DNA of 64,000 bases from Pontivivens marinum (GTDB taxonomy: Bacteria; Pseudomonadota; Alphaproteobacteria; Rhodobacterales; Rhodobacteraceae). Location: contig NZ_OCTN01000001.1 in assembly GCF_900231835.1 (NCBI RefSeq), positions 62,001 to 126,000 on the forward strand, read 5' to 3'. Below, in pieces: positions 62,041 to 64,000 of the stretch (the first letter of the stretch is position 1; the number at the start of each line of letters is the position of its first letter). Below the pieces are notes generated by a model. The model was not told where the DNA came from and searched no databases. It worked only from the letters and a program-made list of their open reading frames with translations. The position numbers and the translations under genes are program-made.

Positions 62041-62846
62041 CCGCGCAGCAATTCCAGCGCCGCCGCATGAATCTCAACATTCGCGGCGGCGATGACCTGC
62101 CCGCCACGATGCACCGGACCACCCTGCCAATCGGTCACGATGCCGCCGGCAGCCTCGATAACGGCCATTGGTCCCTGAATGTCATATGAGTTCAGGCCCG
62201 CCTCAATAACCAGATCAATGCTGCCCAATGCGATCAGCGCATAGCCATAGCAATCCAGCCCGTAACGGGTCAGTTGCACCTGATCGCGCACACGCTCAAA
62301 CGCGGCGCGTTCCTCTGCGGTGCCCACCTCGGGGAAAGTTGTCATCAGCAGCGCCTGATCCAGCGTCCGCGCTGGTCGCGTATTCAATGGCCGCACAAAT
62401 CCACCGTGATGCAGTTCAGCCCGCCCGAACCCGCCAACGAAGCGCTCGTCCATATAGGGTTGATCCACGATGCCAAAAACAGGGGCCGCGCCAGCATTTA
62501 CAGCGATCAAAACGCCCCATGTGGCAGTACCGGCCAGAAAGGCCCGCGTGCCGTCAATCGGGTCCAAAACCCATGTAAATCCACTGCGTGAGGGAGTCGG
62601 CGCTTCCTCCTCACCCTCGACTCCGTCATCAGGACGCAGATTGGCAAGGACAACCCGCATCGCCCGCTCAGCAGCGCGGTCCGCTGCGGTAACGGGGTCA
62701 AAACCGTCGGCCAGCTTGTTATCAACGCTCATATCCAGAGAGCGGAAATAAGGCAGGATCGCACCGCGCGCGGCATCAGCCAGCGCATGCCCGACCTCTC
62801 GCAACTCCATTTCCAGATTCGCATTGAGTGTCGTGGCATCGGACAT
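62037..62846 (-). CDS. Inositol-monophosphatase-family phosphatase, HisN-like
   Basis: A 269-residue Mg-dependent phosphatase. GVEGEEEAPTPSRSGFTWVL then DPIDGTRAFLAGTATWG are the metal-binding blocks, and DIQGPMAVIEAAGGIVTDWQ the C-terminal motif. The GTRAF pattern is typical of histidinol phosphatases of the HisN type. GGGGAGAAC precedes the ATG at 62846; its stop overlaps that of the convergent hydrolase gene by 4 bp. Histidinol phosphate is the most probable substrate. Confidence 0.9.
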   Translation of the reverse strand: MSDATTLNANLEMELREVGHALADAARGAILPYFRSLDMSVDNKLADGFDPVTAADRAAERAMRVVLANLRPDDGVEGEEEAPTPSRSGFTWVLDPIDGTRAFLAGTATWGVLIAVNAGAAPVFGIVDQPYMDERFVGGFGRAELHHGGFVRPLNTRPARTLDQALLMTTFPEVGTAEERAAFERVRDQVQLTRYGLDCYGYALIALGSIDLVIEAGLNSYDIQGPMAVIEAAGGIVTDWQGGPVHRGGQVIAAANVEIHAAALELLRG

Positions 62847-62933
62847 ATCGTTCTCCCCTAGCGGAGCCGTAGTGGCACCACTGGGAAATTTCACATCCCC
62901 CCCGCACGGTCAAGCCGCGCACGGGGCATGGGC

Positions 62934-63317
62934 TCAGGCCACGTCGCTTAACACTCGGGCCAGATCGAACAAACGGCGGCGCTGTTCCTCGGGGATGGAA
63001 TAATAGGAGCGCACCAGTTCTTGTGCCTCACGATCTACCATCAAATCACCCTTTTCGCTGGTCGTTTCCATATCAGCCATTGCAGCGTCGCGCGCATCAG
63101 CATCAAGTCCTTCGAAGAAAAAGTTGATCGTTACATTCATTGCATGCGCAATATCCCACAGACGCGAAGCACTAACGCGATTCATGCCGGTTTCATACTT
63201 CTGGATTTGCTGGAATTTAATACCAACCAGATCACCCAATTGCTGCTGGGTCATGCCAACCATCCAACGGCGGTGGCGAATACGTTTGCCTACATGCACA
63301 TCTACGGGATGTTTCAT
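62934..63317 (-). CDS. Xre-family transcriptional regulator
   Basis: A 127-residue regulator. Residues 10-65 form a Cro/C1 helix-turn-helix (VGKRIRHRRWMVGMTQQQLG, then DLVGIKFQQIQKYETGMNRV). The C-terminal helix (AQELVRSYYSIPEEQRRRLF) is typical of a family widespread in Rhodobacterales and rhizobia, related to SinR-like PraR. AAGGGAAG precedes the ATG at 63317. A longer in-frame upstream reading has no similarity. Targets unknown. Alone, with a long AT-rich region upstream. Confidence 0.91.
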   Translation of the reverse strand: MKHPVDVHVGKRIRHRRWMVGMTQQQLGDLVGIKFQQIQKYETGMNRVSASRLWDIAHAMNVTINFFFEGLDADARDAAMADMETTSEKGDLMVDREAQELVRSYYSIPEEQRRRLFDLARVLSDVA

Positions 63318-63782
63318 TATATCTTCCCTTGCCCTAACTGTTTCGCCACCCAAACTTATGACAGTATATGCAAGAAGCGTGCCAAGTTGAAAATAAGGCG
63401 AAATCGGGCAGATCAGCAAAATTGAAGTGAGCAAAATATCGCCAGCGCGACAATTATTTAACACACGCTCAGCGGGAAAACACCTTTTGGCCACATTCAA
63501 AACAGAGCATATTCGCAATATGCAATGCAATACGCACACAACCTTAAGTTTATTGCAAAATGCGATTGCACGCTGCTTAGCACATTTGACATCCCGTTCG
63601 ATCAGCTCACCGTCGAAAATTGATCTCGATCGCCCTATCACCACTATATCTAGCGCTCAAAATCGAAACGACGCGCTAGATCACTCCCCATCAGGTTGAG
63701 TGGCCCCATTTTGTGGCGATTAATCCCAAATGCAAACGGGCCCGCACATGGCGGGCCCGTCCTAAATACCTAAAATTTTAGC
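63318..63782. other. Long AT-rich noncoding region upstream of the Xre gene
   Basis: A 465-bp stretch without convincing gene. Open frames on the plus strand (for example 63427-63699) have biased codon use and no ribosome site. ATTGCA repeats occur at about 63555-63575 (ATTGCAAAATGCGATTGCA) and TGCAATGCAAT near 63520, which could be sites for the Xre protein. The typA terminator occupies 63736-63760. Confidence 0.5.
63736..63760 (-). terminator. Terminator of typA
   Basis: ACGGGCCCGC and GCGGGCCCGT pair perfectly over 10 bp with a 5-nt loop, 22 bp after the typA stop. On the minus strand TTGCATTTGG follows. Confidence 0.75.
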
Positions 63783-64000
63783 TTAGCCCGCGCTGCGCGC
63801 ATTCCGCTTACGCTCGTTCGGGTCCAGATAGCGCTTACGCAGACGGATGGACGAAGGTGTAACCTCAACCAGCTCGTCATTGTCGATATACGCAATCGCT
63901 TCTTCCAGGCTCATCCGGATTGGCGTGGTCAGAACAACCGCATCATCCTTACCCGAGGCGCGAACGTTGCTCAGCTTCTTACCCTTGAGCGGGTTCACTT
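63783..64000 (-). CDS. typA: TypA/BipA ribosome-binding GTPase, C-terminal fragment (5' part outside window)
   Basis: The last 72 codons of a translation-factor GTPase run off the right edge. [40 protein letters not shown] and [16 protein letters not shown] match the C-terminal end of BipA, which binds the 50S ribosomal subunit at low temperature or stress. A strong terminator follows. The full protein would be about 605 residues. Confidence 0.93.
   Translation of the reverse strand, partial: VNPLKGKKLSNVRASGKDDAVVLTTPIRMSLEEAIAYIDNDELVEVTPSSIRLRKRYLDPNERKRNARSAG

Noticed and set aside
63427-63699. Plus-strand 90-residue open frame upstream of the Xre gene
   Set aside because: No ribosome site, no codon bias like neighbours, no recognisable fold.
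1-64000. CRISPR arrays, prophage, IS elements, tRNA or rRNA genes
   Set aside because: No regularly spaced identical repeats, transposase, integrase or RNA gene was seen on either strand while reading; not tested by a search program.

Overview
The window comes from the chromosome of a high-GC alphaproteobacterium, most likely a Rhodobacterales (Roseobacter-group) marine heterotroph. The reasons are two complete TRAP transporters, a Rhodobacter-type smo/mtlK polyol operon, the cysG-DUF2849-cysI-cysH-DUF934 sulfur block, the gene order TPR/helicase/asparaginase/S4/fdxA/carD, and the absence of any rRNA, tRNA, phage or IS sequence. The assignment rests on gene content and order, not on a database search.

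Layout. 1-2.6 kb: the start of a GcvT-type FAD demethylase (cut by the left edge) and a LysR regulator. 2.7-5.3 kb: a CDF metal exporter, then a TetR regulator with a NemR-like operator beside a quinone-reductase-like MDR enzyme. 5.3-12.6 kb: the most unusual part, a compact set of phosphate-chemistry genes: a CofD/YvcK-like protein divergent from a PhoU-like/APH-kinase fusion, an ATP-grasp ligase, an HprK-related kinase, a histidine phosphatase, a PPP-type metallophosphatase and an amphi-Trp protein. It matches the functionally uncharacterised 'GAK system' signature. 12.6-20 kb: ExoD-like protein and a dctBD-dctPQM C4-dicarboxylate-type TRAP system whose DctD carries GAFAGA instead of GAFTGA. 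20-28 kb: a GT-C-like membrane protein, a class-I glutamine amidotransferase-like hydrolase, ridA, glcG, malate synthase G and aminopeptidase N. Two copies of a roughly 60-bp dispersed repeat lie here, each just past a stop codon.

28-34 kb: an assimilatory sulfate reduction operon (cysG, DUF2849, sulfite reductase, APS-type reductase, DUF934, ferredoxin-NADP reductase) divergent from an Lrp/AsnC regulator. 34-43.4 kb: an RpiR regulator divergent from a catabolic operon holding an N-formylglutamate-amidohydrolase-like enzyme, a TRAP QMP transporter, an RraB-like protein, a glutamine-synthetase-like ligase, an aldehyde dehydrogenase, an iron alcohol dehydrogenase and a small protein. Read together, these could form a complete gamma-glutamylation route for an amino alcohol. 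43.4-51.6 kb: HAD phosphatase, SorC regulator, smoEFGK ABC transporter, smoS and mtlK for sorbitol/mannitol. 51.6-54.7 kb: a FAD amine oxidase and divergent cobT/cobS. 54.8-60.8 kb: carD, fdxA, S4 protein, asparaginase, Suv3-like helicase, TPR protein. 60.8-64 kb: SCP2 protein, lysophospholipase-like hydrolase, HisN-type phosphatase, Xre regulator and the C-terminus of typA, cut by the right edge.

Most genes are ordinary metabolism. The strongest candidate for an undescribed system is the 5.3-12.6 kb cluster; the amino-alcohol operon at 35-43 kb is second.
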